64,000 nucleotides of DNA from Vogesella alkaliphila (GTDB lineage: Bacteria; Pseudomonadota; Gammaproteobacteria; Burkholderiales; Chromobacteriaceae), in the NCBI RefSeq assembly GCF_014652475.1, contig NZ_BMYW01000006.1:55319-119318 (forward strand), given 5' to 3'. The position numbers were made by a program, and so were the translations under genes. How positions within the stretch are numbered: position 1 is the first letter of the stretch; each line of letters starts with the position of its first letter. Shown here piece by piece: positions 10,989-22,909 of this stretch. The notes below the pieces were generated by a model. That model saw only the letters and a program-made list of their open reading frames with translations. It did not search any database and was not told where the DNA came from.

Positions 10989-11117
10989 ATGGGCAAGATC
11001 CGACACAGCACCAAGGAAGCGAAAAAGCAGGCACAGCACACGCCGAAGGAGAAACGCGCCGCCAAGCAGCTGAAGAAACACGCTGGCGACCAGCCTCCTC
11101 TGCTACCCCCGCACTGA
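10989..11117 (+). CDS. Small Lys-rich basic protein (42 residues)
   Basis: The peptide is MGKIRHSTKEAKKQAQHTPK followed by more Lys/Ala-rich sequence ending PPLLPPH. An AAGGAG site lies 7 bases before the ATG, and a TATACT -10 box lies at 10933-10938 in the same context (GACTATACTGC) as that before the ComEA-like gene. These signals make a real small gene likely. It is strongly basic and helical, so nucleic-acid or ribosome binding is possible, but no function can be assigned. The stretch 11118-11373 shows no gene. Confidence 0.6.
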   Translation: MGKIRHSTKEAKKQAQHTPKEKRAAKQLKKHAGDQPPLLPPH

Positions 11118-11373
11118 ACCCTGCCCGCTTCTACCCCGTCCACCAGTAACGCGCCCTTACGCTGCCTGGTCACGATCACCGCGCCAGGCAGCCGCAGGCA
11201 AGACGCACACCCCACCCCGTCATCAATACCGGCTCCTCGCCGACAGCAGACTGGCGCAGCCGCCAAACCGCCACCCAGCTCCGGCACCCACCCGACCACA
11301 GGCGCGCCCGCGCATGGCGCACGACATCATGGTCTAGACTGAAAGCAGCGCCCTGATGGCGCGGAGTTTCGCA

Positions 11374-12732
11374 ATGAGCAAGCTGTGGCAGTTCATCGCC
11401 GTGATCTGGCTAGTCCTGCTGCCGAGCCTGACGGCGGCGGCCACGCCGGCACCGGTCGTCGTCATCCCGCTCAGCGGTGCCATCGGCCCGGCCAGCGCCG
11501 ACCACGTTGGCCGCAGCCTGGCGCACGCGCAGCGCGAGGGCGCACAGCTGGCCGTGCTGCAGATGGACACCCCCGGCGGGCTGGACACCTCGATGCGGCA
11601 GATCATCAAGGCCATCCTCGCCTCGCCGGTGCCGGTCGCCAGCTTCGTCGCCCCCAGCGGCGCCCGCGCCGCCAGCGCCGGCACCTACATCCTGTACGCC
11701 AGCCACATCGCCGCGATGGCCCCCGGCACCAACCTCGGCGCCGCCACCCCGGTGCAGATCGGCATGACCGGCCCGCCGGACAAGGCCGGCAAGCCCGACA
11801 GCAGCGCCCCGGCCACCAGCAACCAGGACGCGCTGAGCCGCAAGCAGGTGAACGACGCCGCCGCCTACATCCGTGGCCTGGCGCAGCTGCGCGGCCGCAA
11901 CGAGGCCTGGGCCGAGCGCGCGGTACGCGAGGCCGTCAGCCTGTCGGCCGGCGACGCGCTGGCGCTGCGGGTGGTGGACCTGACCGCGCGCGACATCCCC
12001 GACCTGCTGCAGCGGCTGGACGGCCGCAGCGTGCCGATGGCCGGCGGCGCCCGGGTGCTGCACACCGCCGGCGCCGCGGTCATCACCCTGTCGCCGGACT
12101 GGCGCAGCCGCTTCCTCGGCGTGATCGCCGACCCCAGCGTGGCGATGATCCTGATGCTCCTGGGCATCTACGGCCTGCTGTTCGAATTCTCCAACCCCGG
12201 CTTCGTGCTGCCCGGCGTGGTCGGCGCCACCTGCCTGCTGCTGGGGCTGTACGCGCTGCAGATGCTGCCGGTCAACTACGCCGGGCTGGCGCTGATGCTG
12301 CTGGGGCTGGGCTGCATGATCGCCGAGGCCTTCCTGCCCAGCTTCGGCACGCTGGGGCTGGGCGGCATCGTCGCCTTCGTCATCGGCGGGGTGATGCTGG
12401 TCGATACCGAACAGCCTGGCCTCGGCGTGCCGCTGGGGCTGATCCTGGCACTGGCCGCCACCTCCGGCCTGTTCGTGTTCCTGGTCAGCGGCATGGCGCT
12501 CAAGGCCCGGCGCCGGCCGCAGGTCGGCGGCGAGGTGGCGCTGATCGGCAGCCGCGGCGAGATGCTGGACGATCTGGACGGCGAAGGCTGGGCCAGCATC
12601 CGCGGCGAATGCTGGCGCGTGCATAGCGCGACGCCGCTGAAACGCGGCCAGCCGGTGCGGGTCACCGCGCGGCAAGGGCTGCTGCTGGAGGTGGCGCCAA
12701 GCGACGACACCGACAAAGGAGGATCACCATGA
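11374..12732 (+). CDS. NfeD-family membrane serine protease (long form)
   Basis: The 452-residue protein has a signal peptide, then a ClpP-like serine protease domain (about 25-220). The catalytic pair is visible as Ser101 in [10 protein letters not shown] and Lys157 in [12 protein letters not shown] multi-helix membrane region (about 240-375) and a C-terminal OB-fold NfeD domain follow. Family members cleave hydrophobic peptides of stomatin-like partners, and a slipin gene follows with a 4-base ATGA overlap, the classic arrangement. GGAG 7 bases before ATG 11374 favours it over ATG 11356. A DUS-like word lies at 11506. Confidence 0.9.
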   Translation: MSKLWQFIAVIWLVLLPSLTAAATPAPVVVIPLSGAIGPASADHVGRSLAHAQREGAQLAVLQMDTPGGLDTSMRQIIKAILASPVPVASFVAPSGARAASAGTYILYASHIAAMAPGTNLGAATPVQIGMTGPPDKAGKPDSSAPATSNQDALSRKQVNDAAAYIRGLAQLRGRNEAWAERAVREAVSLSAGDALALRVVDLTARDIPDLLQRLDGRSVPMAGGARVLHTAGAAVITLSPDWRSRFLGVIADPSVAMILMLLGIYGLLFEFSNPGFVLPGVVGATCLLLGLYALQMLPVNYAGLALMLLGLGCMIAEAFLPSFGTLGLGGIVAFVIGGVMLVDTEQPGLGVPLGLILALAATSGLFVFLVSGMALKARRRPQVGGEVALIGSRGEMLDDLDGEGWASIRGECWRVHSATPLKRGQPVRVTARQGLLLEVAPSDDTDKGGSP

Positions 12733-13481
12733 TCTTGGGAATGGGTAGTGGGCTGTTGCTGCTGGCACTGCTGCTGGTGGCGTCGTCGTTCCGTATCCTG
12801 CGCGAATACCAGCGCGGCGTGGTGTTCATGCTCGGCCGCTTCTGGCGGGTGAAGGGGCCGGGGCTGATCCTGGTCATCCCCGGCGTGCAGCAGATGGTGC
12901 GCGTCGACCTGCGTACCGTGGTGATGGACGTGCCGACGCAGGACGTGATCTCGCACGACAACGTGTCGGTGAAGGTCAACGCGGTGCTCTACTTCCGCGT
13001 GGTCGATCCGGAACGCGCCATCATCCAGGTCGCCAACTTTCTGGAGGCCACCAGCCAGCTGGCGCAGACCACGCTGCGCTCGGTGCTGGGCAAGCACGAG
13101 CTGGACGAGATGCTGGCCGAGCGCGAACGGCTGAACCTGGACATCCAGAAGGCGCTCGACGCGCAGACCGACGGCTGGGGCATCAAGGTGTCCAATGTCG
13201 AGATCAAGCACGTCGACCTCAACGAATCGATGATCCGCGCCATCGCCCGCCAGGCCGAGGCCGAACGCGAACGGCGCGCCAAGATCATCCACGCCGAAGG
13301 CGAGCTGCAGGCCTCGGAAAAACTGCTGGAAGCCGCGCGCATGCTGGCGCAGCAGCCGGAAGCGATGCAGCTGCGCTACATGCAGACGCTGACGCAGATC
13401 GCCGGCGACAAGAGCTCCACCATCGTGTTCCCGATGGACATCCTGCAGGCGCTGCGCGGCGGCAAGGCACCGCCGGCGTGA
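12729..13481 (+). CDS. Slipin (stomatin/prohibitin-like SPFH protein)
   Basis: The 250-residue protein has one N-terminal membrane segment (about 2-20) and an SPFH/band-7 domain ([39 protein letters not shown]). A charged coiled-coil of [19 protein letters not shown] type follows. Slipins form membrane-bound oligomeric cages and are substrates or partners of the NfeD protease encoded just upstream. AAAGGAGG sits inside the end of the protease gene before the ATG, so the two are translationally linked. A DUS-like hairpin with a T-run follows. Confidence 0.92.
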   Translation: MILGMGSGLLLLALLLVASSFRILREYQRGVVFMLGRFWRVKGPGLILVIPGVQQMVRVDLRTVVMDVPTQDVISHDNVSVKVNAVLYFRVVDPERAIIQVANFLEATSQLAQTTLRSVLGKHELDEMLAERERLNLDIQKALDAQTDGWGIKVSNVEIKHVDLNESMIRAIARQAEAERERRAKIIHAEGELQASEKLLEAARMLAQQPEAMQLRYMQTLTQIAGDKSSTIVFPMDILQALRGGKAPPA

Positions 13482-13497
13482 GATGCGGCGCGGGAGT

Positions 13498-13545
13498 GAA
13501 AAGCTTGGCCGCAAGCGAGGCAAGCTTGCGGCCAAGCTTTTTGCC
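13498..13545 (+). terminator. DUS-like inverted pair acting as terminator of the slipin operon
   Basis: AAAAGCTTGGCCGCAAG and CTTGCGGCCAAGCTTTTT face each other about 9 bases apart, ending in T5. The core TTGGCCGCA is intact in both arms, but the first base is C instead of G. It lies 20 bases after the stop. Confidence 0.85.
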
Positions 13546-13632
13546 CAGCCCTGATTCGTGTCGGCCGCGCGGCATTTGGCGGCAAACAGCCAGGCCCCGT
13601 CGACTACCATTAAAAGCAAGGAGGGCATCATC

Positions 13633-13860
13633 ATGAAATGCTGGACCTACGACACCCGCTACGGCCCGTTCGAGATCGTGCCGCTCGATGGCCGCTACCA
13701 CATCATGCACGAGGGCGAGGCGCTCGCCGCCTACCCGACCCCGGAAGAAGCCGCCAAGGCCCTGGCCGAAGGCCACAGCCCGTGGCCCCCCTTCGGCAAC
13801 CCGCGCGACCTCGGCATCCCCGCCGACCTGCAACAATGGCACTGCCGCCTGCTGGCCTGA
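13633..13860 (+). CDS. Conserved-looking small hypothetical protein (75 residues)
   Basis: The gene has a strong AAGGAGG ribosome site 8 bases before its ATG and codon use like its neighbours. The protein starts MKCWTYDTRYGPFEIVPLDG and is mostly acidic and soluble, with no signal peptide or membrane segment. It contains an Ala-rich helix (PTPEEAAKALAEGH) and ends QQWHCRLLA. I do not recognise the family. It is followed by a DUS-like inverted pair. Confidence 0.7.
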   Translation: MKCWTYDTRYGPFEIVPLDGRYHIMHEGEALAAYPTPEEAAKALAEGHSPWPPFGNPRDLGIPADLQQWHCRLLA

Positions 13861-13888
13861 GCATAGCGATGTGATCAATCGCAAAACA

Positions 13889-13926
13889 ACGTTGGCCGCA
13901 AACCGGAAACGGCTTGCGGCCAACGT
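13889..13926. repeat. Facing DUS-like pair, hairpin after small gene
   Basis: AACGTTGGCCGCAA and TTGCGGCCAACGTT face each other around a 10-base loop. It is about 30 bases after the stop at 13860 and may end its transcript. Confidence 0.88.
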
Positions 13927-13961
13927 TTGAGCATCAACGGCATGGTAGGCGACCCAACACC

Positions 13962-14066
13962 GTAGCCCGGATAAGGCGAAGCCGCATCCGGGAACCCGCC
14001 TCCACCATTGCCAGCACCTTTACCCGAGCTCCAACCCCGGATGCGCCTGCGGCTTATCCGGGCTAC
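13962..14066. repeat. REP-like inverted repeat pair
   Basis: GTAGCCCGGATAAGGCG...ATCCGGG at 13962-13992 is matched in reverse by CCCGGAT...CTTATCCGGGCTAC at 14036-14066. Such GTAGCCCGGATAAG palindromes are common extragenic repeats in many proteobacteria. The two halves could fold into one long hairpin. Confidence 0.75.
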
Positions 14067-14136
14067 GCGTTACAACCATCGGCACCGTCAACCGTCAGCC
14101 AAAACCGAACCGTCGCGCCCATCCCGTTGGGGCAAG

Positions 14137-14292
14137 CCGTGCAAACTGCCGCCAGCCCGGAAACAAGCCGCCCTCTTTTGAGCGCAGCGTATGGGCGGCG
14201 CCGGGATGGCGGCAGTTTGCACGGGAATTCTTGCCCCTTCGGGTCGCCTTTTCTTTGCTTACTTTCTTTTTGGCGAAGCAAAAGAAAGTAAG
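14137..14292. repeat. Nested extragenic inverted repeats
   Basis: CCGTGCAAACTGCCGCC (14137-14153) pairs with GGCGGCAGTTTGCACGG (14208-14224). Then CTTACTTTCTTTT (14258-14270) pairs with AAAAGAAAGTAAG (14280-14292) around TGGCGAAGC. The second hairpin is a sequence I recognise as a frequent intergenic repeat in beta- and gammaproteobacteria. No gene is visible in 13861-14520; this strip is repeats only. Confidence 0.75.
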
Positions 14293-14353
14293 CCGCCGCC
14301 GCGCGGAAAGCGGCAGATAACAACATCCGCGCAGCGGATACCCCAGACCAAAA

Positions 14354-14394
14354 CAAGGTTGGCCGCAAAGCTTTACTGCTTGCGGCCAACCTTG
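14354..14394. repeat. Facing DUS-like pair at the border of the AT-rich gene
   Basis: CAAGGTTGGCCGCAAAGC and GCTTGCGGCCAACCTTG face each other with a short loop. It is the last such word before the AT-rich gene; the next exact copy is 3.1 kb further, inside valS. Confidence 0.9.
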
Positions 14395-14520
14395 GTCTTG
14401 CGCAGTAAACGTTGTGCTTCATTGCACTCGACCCAACCTATCGGACCCATCAAAAAATCATAACACTTTGACATAAATGCCGTATAATTAAAAATTATCA
14501 ACCAGCATGGATTAAACATA

Positions 14521-15990
14521 ATGAAACTTTCACCAAGCGAAATCCAACAAGAAATTAACAAAGTTAGGCAAAACAATTACAACCAATTTATCAAAAAAAT
14601 TCATCTAAGAAATGTCCGGGGATTTAATGACGAGAAAATTGAATTCAAAACACCGGTAACTGCCTTAATTGGCACGAATGGTGGTGGCAAATCTACAATT
14701 CTAGGGTCAGCAGCCCTCTCATATAAAAACGTAAAACCCCGCCAATTTTTTCCAAAAGCATTTCTTGGCGATGAAAGCATGAGTGAATGGAGTATAGAAA
14801 TAGAACTTGTAGACAAGTCTATTTACACCGATAAAACCTTTACAAGAACAGCAAGATTCGCCCAATCACAATGGCGACGCGACCAATTCAGATCAAGACA
14901 CGTTGAATACATTGAAATCCAGAGAACAGTACCTGCTGGCGAAATTGCCAGATTCAAAAATTTCTTGGCCGGAAATAGCGATGACTACGAAATAATTGGC
15001 CTAAATTCAAACACAACAAAATATTCTACTGCAGTTTTAGACAAAGACATTAAACATTATCGTGTTGTCCGCAGAAAAGACAACCCCAATATTAAAATGT
15101 ACCTCGGAAGCACTCACAATCAAATTGGCTATTCTCAATTCCATTTTGGGGCTGGAGAAGCTTCAATAATTGAAACAATTGATAGAATTGAATCATCGCC
15201 CGACAATGCACTCATTTTAATTGAAGAACTAGAAAATGGCCTGCATCCGGTTGCAGTCAGACTCTTTGTCCAATACCTTCAAAATGCTGCAAAAAGAAAG
15301 CGACTACAAATAATATTTACCACACACTCCCAAGATGCAGTAAACGAATTGCCAGCAGAAGCAGTATGGGCAACAATTAACAAAAAAACTTGGAATGGCA
15401 AACTAAACATAGAGAGTCTACGAGCAATCACTGGAACTGTTGAAGCAAATCGAGCAATCTATGTAGAAGATGAATTTGTCAAAGAATGGGTAGAAAATGC
15501 TTTGGGTCGATATGGCAATGGGCTAGCCGAAACAACTAAAGTATTTCCAGCAGGCGGATATCCAAACTTACTCAAGGTTAGTCAATTTCACAATGACAAT
15601 CCCTTGTTAAAAATTCCGTCCGTCGCACTAGTTGATGGCGACATTTATGACCCAGCTACAGACACCCCCCTTCCGAAACACGCAAAGTTCATTGGTGATG
15701 GCTATCCAGAATCTATTGTTTTTAACTACATTTACGAAAATAGAATTGAGCTCATTTCACTAATAAAACAGCGCTGCCTACTCTCCAAATTCAGCGAACA
15801 AAGAATACTATCCGCAATTGAGAGCATACAGAATTCCTCATGCGATCATCACATTATATTTAGCGAACTGAGTAAAAAACTGGACTTCACATCATCAATA
15901 TACATTCAATCTGGACTCATCGACATATTCAACGAAAACAACCAATTATTTTGGGATGAAATAATAAACTTCATTTCATTGCAGCAATAA
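14521..15990 (+). CDS. AT-rich OLD-like ATPase with TOPRIM-type C-terminal half
   Basis: The 489-residue protein has an SMC/ABC-type ATPase: Walker A GTNGGGKST (51-59), a signature-like FGAGEAS (209-215), Walker B LILIEELENGLHP (231-243) and the His switch TTHS (267-270). The C-terminal half carries acidic motifs expected of a TOPRIM nuclease, YVEDE (314-318) and VDGD (371-374). This is the arrangement of OLD-family nucleases and related phage-defence effectors; DNA cleavage is inferred. Base use is strongly AT-rich, unlike every neighbour, and it contains no DUS-like word, both signs of recent transfer. No partner gene, integrase or attachment site is visible. It is flanked by repeats and a terminator. 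Confidence 0.8.
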   Translation: MKLSPSEIQQEINKVRQNNYNQFIKKIHLRNVRGFNDEKIEFKTPVTALIGTNGGGKSTILGSAALSYKNVKPRQFFPKAFLGDESMSEWSIEIELVDKSIYTDKTFTRTARFAQSQWRRDQFRSRHVEYIEIQRTVPAGEIARFKNFLAGNSDDYEIIGLNSNTTKYSTAVLDKDIKHYRVVRRKDNPNIKMYLGSTHNQIGYSQFHFGAGEASIIETIDRIESSPDNALILIEELENGLHPVAVRLFVQYLQNAAKRKRLQIIFTTHSQDAVNELPAEAVWATINKKTWNGKLNIESLRAITGTVEANRAIYVEDEFVKEWVENALGRYGNGLAETTKVFPAGGYPNLLKVSQFHNDNPLLKIPSVALVDGDIYDPATDTPLPKHAKFIGDGYPESIVFNYIYENRIELISLIKQRCLLSKFSEQRILSAIESIQNSSCDHHIIFSELSKKLDFTSSIYIQSGLIDIFNENNQLFWDEIINFISLQQ

Positions 15991-15993
15991 ATT

Positions 15994-16027
15994 AAAACCC
16001 CCGCCACCTTTCGATGACGGGGGTTTT
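15994..16027. terminator. Bidirectional intrinsic terminator
   Basis: AAAACCCCCG and CGGGGGTTTT pair across an 13-18 base loop between the convergent AT-rich gene and valS. A- and T-runs on both sides let it work in both directions. Confidence 0.85.
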
Positions 16028-16048
16028 ATCAAGAATGACAAAGGACTA

Positions 16049-18871
<2,823 letters not shown>

Positions 18872-19002
18872 GGTGTGAATTCGGTCTTTATCGATGCAGA
18901 AAAATGTCGTCGATTATAAACCGAATCGGCTACAGCGTCGTCAGCATCCGTTGCGGTGGCCGGGGCAACGTAGGCGACAGCCACCCGCGCGCACCATGAA
19001 AA

Positions 19003-19026
19003 ATGCCCCGCCTGAAAGCGGGGCAT
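19003..19026 (-). terminator. Intrinsic terminator of the fadA end
   Basis: ATGCCCCGC and GCGGGGCAT pair around CTGAAA. Read on the minus strand the stem is followed by a T-rich run, so it serves the fad genes ending at 19066. Confidence 0.85.
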
Positions 19027-19033
19027 TCGCGGC

Positions 19034-19061
19034 GTATTGCGGCCAACGTTGGCCGCAATAC
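19034..19061. repeat. 28-base perfect palindrome built from two DUS-like words
   Basis: The centre is TGCGGCCAACGTTGGCCGCA (19038-19057). The flanking bases GTAT and ATAC extend the perfect symmetry to 28 bases. It lies between the fadA stop and the conventional terminator. Confidence 0.92.
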
Positions 19062-19065
19062 CGGC

Positions 19066-20268
19066 TTACAGCACTTCGATGATGCCGGCGGCACCCATGC
19101 CGGTACCGATGCACATGGTCACCATGCCGTAGCCCTGCATGCCGGCATTGCGCATGCCGTGCACCAGCGTGGCGGTACGGATGGCGCCGGTGGCACCCAG
19201 CGGGTGGCCCAGCGCGATGGCGCCGCCGTGCGGGTTGACCAGGTTCAGGTCCAGCTCCAGGTCACGCGCCACCGCCAGACCCTGCGCGGCGAAGGCTTCG
19301 TTCAGCTCGATCCACTTCAGCTGCTCCTGGGTGATGCCGGCGTTGCGGCAGGCTTCCGGAATCGCTTCCTTCGGGCCGATACCCATGATTTCCGGCGGTA
19401 CGCCCTTCACCGCGAAGGTCACGTAGCGCGCCAGCGGCGTCAGGTTGAACTGCTTCAGGATCTTCTCGGACACCAGGATCACGGCACCGGCGCCGTCGGA
19501 CATCTGCGACGAGTTGCCGGCGGTGACGCTGCCCTTGGCATCGAACACCGTCTTCAGCTTGGCGAGGCCTTCCAGCGTGGTCTCGCGGCGCGGGCCTTCG
19601 TCGGTGTCCAGCACGCGGGTGGTGCTGACCACTTCACCGGTTTCCAGGTTCGGCGTGCGGTAGGTCACTTCCAGCGGCGTGATCTCGCTCTTGAACTTGC
19701 CGCCGTCGATGGCGGCGATGGCGCGGCGGTGCGATTCGACCGCGAACGCGTCCTGGTCTTCACGCGACACATTCCACTGCTGCGCCACCTTCTCGGCGGT
19801 CAGGCCCATGCCGTAGGCGATGGCGTAGTTCTCGTCCTTGGCGAAGATCGCCGGGTTCAGCGACACCTTGTTGCCCATCATCGGCACCATGGACATCGAT
19901 TCGGAACCGGCGGCAATCACCACGTCGGCCTCGCCCAGGCGGATGCGGTCGGCGGCCATCTGCACCGCGTTGATGCCGGAGGAGCAGTAGCGGTTGATGG
20001 TGATGCCGCTGACGGTGTTCGGCAGCCCGGCCAGCAGCACGCCGATACGCGCCATGTTCAGACCCTGCTCCGCCTCGGGGAAGGCGCAGCCGACCACGCA
20101 GTCGGAAATCAGTTTCGGGTCCAGCGTCGGCACCTGTGCCAGCGCGCCGCTGATCACGTGCGCCAGCATGTCGTCCGGACGCACGTTGCGCATCATGCCG
20201 CGCGGCGCCTTGCCTACCGGCGTGCGGGTCACGGCGACGATGTAAGCTTCCTGTACTTGTTTAACCAT
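19066..20268 (-). CDS. fadA: Acetyl-CoA C-acyltransferase (beta-ketothiolase)
   Basis: The 400-residue thiolase carries out the last step of beta-oxidation, releasing acetyl-CoA from 3-ketoacyl-CoA. The nucleophilic Cys is seen in NRYCSSGINAV near residue 95, with GGAIALGHPLGATGAI and the C-terminal CIGTGMGAAG block containing the second catalytic Cys. AAGGAG stands 10 bases before ATG 20268; an earlier TTG would be too close to it. It follows the fadB-type gene by 67 bases on the same strand and is the last gene of the fad run. Confidence 0.93.
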   Translation of the reverse strand: MVKQVQEAYIVAVTRTPVGKAPRGMMRNVRPDDMLAHVISGALAQVPTLDPKLISDCVVGCAFPEAEQGLNMARIGVLLAGLPNTVSGITINRYCSSGINAVQMAADRIRLGEADVVIAAGSESMSMVPMMGNKVSLNPAIFAKDENYAIAYGMGLTAEKVAQQWNVSREDQDAFAVESHRRAIAAIDGGKFKSEITPLEVTYRTPNLETGEVVSTTRVLDTDEGPRRETTLEGLAKLKTVFDAKGSVTAGNSSQMSDGAGAVILVSEKILKQFNLTPLARYVTFAVKGVPPEIMGIGPKEAIPEACRNAGITQEQLKWIELNEAFAAQGLAVARDLELDLNLVNPHGGAIALGHPLGATGAIRTATLVHGMRNAGMQGYGMVTMCIGTGMGAAGIIEVL

Positions 20269-20335
20269 TTTTTGCAATCTCCTTCAGGCCGGAGCGGCAG
20301 CGCACACGCCACCCTCCGGCCGCTGTTCGGCGGTA

Positions 20336-22711
20336 TCAGTTACGCAGCGGCTTGCCGGTAGTGAGCATGTTGGCGATACGGTCCTGGGTCTTGCTGGACT
20401 TGAGCAGGGTCATGAACGCCTTGCGTTCCAGATCCAGAATCCACTGCTCGTTGACCAGCGTGCCCTGCTCCACGTCGCCACCGGTCATCACGTCGGCGAT
20501 CAGCGCGGCGATGGTGAAGTCGTGCTGGCTGATGAAGTGGCCTTCCAGCATGTTGACCAGCTGGCCCTTGATCGAGGCGGCACCGGCACGGCCGGCGACG
20601 GCAAACGTGCCACCCGCCATTGGCGGACGGTAGCCGGACTCGTACAGCGCCAGCGCCTGCTGCTTGGCGACGTACAGCAGCTCGTAGGCGTTGAACACCA
20701 CGCTGTCGCTGTGGCGGAAGAAGCCGATTTCCTGTGCCTCGTGGCCGCTGGTGGCGACCTTGGCGGTGGCGATGGCCATGAAGTAGTCCTTCAGCGCCGC
20801 CAGCACGTCGCCCTGCGCGTTCTGCGCCGCACGCAGCGCGAACTCCTTGCAACCGCCGCCGCCCGGCAGCAGGCCGACACCGACCTCGACCAGACCGACG
20901 TAGGATTCCAGCGCGGCGACGACCTTGTCGCAGTGCATCGCGAACTCGCAGCCACCACCGAACACATAGCCCTGCGTCGCGGCGACGGTCGGGATGTGGC
21001 TGTAGCGCAGGCGCATCGAGGTGGTCTGGAAGCGGCGCACCATGGTGTCGATCGCGTCCCAGTCGCCCATCATGAATGCCGGCAGCATCGACTGCAGGTC
21101 GGCGCCAACCGAGAACGGCTCTTCGGTCTGCCAGATCACCAGGCCCTTGAAGCGGGCTTCGGCGATGTCGATAGCGGTGTTGACGCCGTCGATCACGTCC
21201 GGGCCGATGGCGTGGGCCTTGGACTTGAACGACACCACCAGCACGTCGTCACCGGTGGTGAAGGCGCGCACACCCTCGTTCTCGAACACGGTCTCGCCCA
21301 GCAGGCCAGCGGTTTCGCCCAGCACCTTGGCCGGGGCCAGCTGGCGCTGGTACACGTCCAGCGTGGAGCGGCCGACCAGTTTGCCGGCGGTGGCGTCGAA
21401 GGAGCCATCGGCAAAGTGCACGCCGGCACGATCGGCTTCCAGCGCCCAGGCCGGCAGCGCGGCTGCGGCCAACGTTTTGCCGGCCTTGATGTCTTCATCG
21501 ATCCAGCCAGCGACCTGCTGCCAGCCGGCAGCCTGCCAGGTCTCGAACGGGCCGACCGACCAACCGAAGCCCCAGCGGATGGCGAAGTCGACATCGCGCG
21601 CGCAGTTGGCGATGTCGCCGAGGTGGTAGGAAATGTAGTGGAACACGTCACGGAAGCAGGCCCACAGGAACTGTGCCTGCGGATGGCTGCTGGCGCGCAG
21701 CTGCTTGAACTTCTCTGCCGGGTTCTCGATCTTGAGGATGGCCTTGACCGCGTCGTCGCCCTTCTCGCCGGCGCCCACGTACTCGCCCTTGGCGACGTCG
21801 AAGACAAACATCTGCTTGCCTTCCTTCTTGTAGATGCCGCGCTTGGTCTTGGCACCCAGGCTACCGTCGGCGATCAGCTGCTGCAGCCACTGCGGCGACT
21901 TGAAGTAGGCGTGCCACGGGTCGTTCGGCAGCGTGTCGTCCATGGTTTTCACCACGTGGGCGAAGGTGTCCAGGCCGACCACGTCGGCGGTGCGGAAGGT
22001 GGCGGACTTCGGACGGCCGAGGCGCGGGCCGGTCAGGTCGTCGACCACGTCGAAGCGGATGCCGAATTTGTCGGCATTGGCGATGGTCGCCAGCATCGAG
22101 AACACGCCGATGCGGTTGGCGACGAAGTTCGGGGTGTCCTTGGCCCGGATCACGCCCTTGCCCAGCGTGGTCACCAGGAAGCGCTCCAGGTTGTCCAGCA
22201 TGCCGGCGTCGGAGCCCGTGCACGGGATGATCTCGACCAGGTGCATGTAGCGCGGCGGGTTGAAGAAGTGCACGCCGCAGAAGCGTGGCGCCAGCTCGGC
22301 CGGCACGCCGGCGGCCAGTTGGTTGATCGACAGCCCGGAGGTGTTGGTCGCGAAGATGGTGCGCTCGCCCAGATGTGGCGCCACCTTGGCGTAGAGGTCG
22401 GTTTTCCAGTCCATGCGCTCGGCGATAGCCTCGATCACCAGATCGCAGCCCTTCAGCAGGTGCAGGTGCTCTTCGTAGTTGGCCGGCTGGATGTAGTTGA
22501 CCGCATCCTTGTTGGACAGTGGCGACGGCTTGAGCTTTTTCAGGCCGTCGATGGCTTTCAGTGCGATGCCGTTCTTGTTGCCGTCTTTTGCCGGCAGGTC
22601 GAACAGCACGGTCGGCACCTTGGCATTAACCAGATGGGCGGCGATCTGCGCCCCCATCACGCCGGCGCCGAGAACGGCGACCTTGCGTACGATAAACTTG
22701 GTCTGAGACAT
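20336..22711 (-). CDS. 3-hydroxyacyl-CoA dehydrogenase/enoyl-CoA hydratase fusion
   Basis: The 791-residue protein starts with an NAD-binding dehydrogenase (GAGVMGAQIAAH near 15-26, then NTSGLSINQLA and HFFNPPRYMHLVEII). A crotonase-like hydratase region in the second half contains GYVFGGGCEFAMHCD. This domain order (dehydrogenase first) is that of FadN-type proteins rather than E. coli FadB. It performs hydration and oxidation in beta-oxidation. GAGGAAACC precedes ATG 22711; the longer frame from 22756 has no such site. A DUS-like word lies at 21464. A weak regulator-box candidate (CAAAC-ATG-GTTGC) lies at 22736-22748. Confidence 0.93.
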   Translation of the reverse strand: MSQTKFIVRKVAVLGAGVMGAQIAAHLVNAKVPTVLFDLPAKDGNKNGIALKAIDGLKKLKPSPLSNKDAVNYIQPANYEEHLHLLKGCDLVIEAIAERMDWKTDLYAKVAPHLGERTIFATNTSGLSINQLAAGVPAELAPRFCGVHFFNPPRYMHLVEIIPCTGSDAGMLDNLERFLVTTLGKGVIRAKDTPNFVANRIGVFSMLATIANADKFGIRFDVVDDLTGPRLGRPKSATFRTADVVGLDTFAHVVKTMDDTLPNDPWHAYFKSPQWLQQLIADGSLGAKTKRGIYKKEGKQMFVFDVAKGEYVGAGEKGDDAVKAILKIENPAEKFKQLRASSHPQAQFLWACFRDVFHYISYHLGDIANCARDVDFAIRWGFGWSVGPFETWQAAGWQQVAGWIDEDIKAGKTLAAAALPAWALEADRAGVHFADGSFDATAGKLVGRSTLDVYQRQLAPAKVLGETAGLLGETVFENEGVRAFTTGDDVLVVSFKSKAHAIGPDVIDGVNTAIDIAEARFKGLVIWQTEEPFSVGADLQSMLPAFMMGDWDAIDTMVRRFQTTSMRLRYSHIPTVAATQGYVFGGGCEFAMHCDKVVAALESYVGLVEVGVGLLPGGGGCKEFALRAAQNAQGDVLAALKDYFMAIATAKVATSGHEAQEIGFFRHSDSVVFNAYELLYVAKQQALALYESGYRPPMAGGTFAVAGRAGAASIKGQLVNMLEGHFISQHDFTIAALIADVMTGGDVEQGTLVNEQWILDLERKAFMTLLKSSKTQDRIANMLTTGKPLRN

Positions 22712-22870
22712 GGTTTCCTCGGTTGTCTTAACGAACAAACATGGTTGCGGCTTCACGGATTATAGATTCCGGGTAAGCCATCCAACGGGAAAGATAGGCT
22801 GAATCACAGTATCTGAATAATGGTTCAGCACTTCCCGAAAAAAACACGGCAACAGGGTCGCCGTGCCTGT

Positions 22871-22897
22871 TGCAGCCAACGTCAAACGTTGGCCGCA
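22871..22897 (-). repeat. Facing DUS-like pair after fadL
   Basis: TGCAGCCAAC (one mismatch) and GTTGGCCGCA face each other 7 bases apart, 13 bases after the fadL stop. It is probably the terminator hairpin of that gene. Confidence 0.8.
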
Positions 22898-22909
22898 AAG
22901 CCTCGCGGC

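Noticed and set aside
13498..14394. CRISPR array
   Set aside because: The repeats here are inverted hairpins of several unrelated families, not regularly spaced direct repeats with unique spacers.
14521..15990. Complete Gabija or Septu system
   Set aside because: No GajB-like helicase or PtuB-like HNH gene accompanies the ATPase; the next gene is valS on the other strand.
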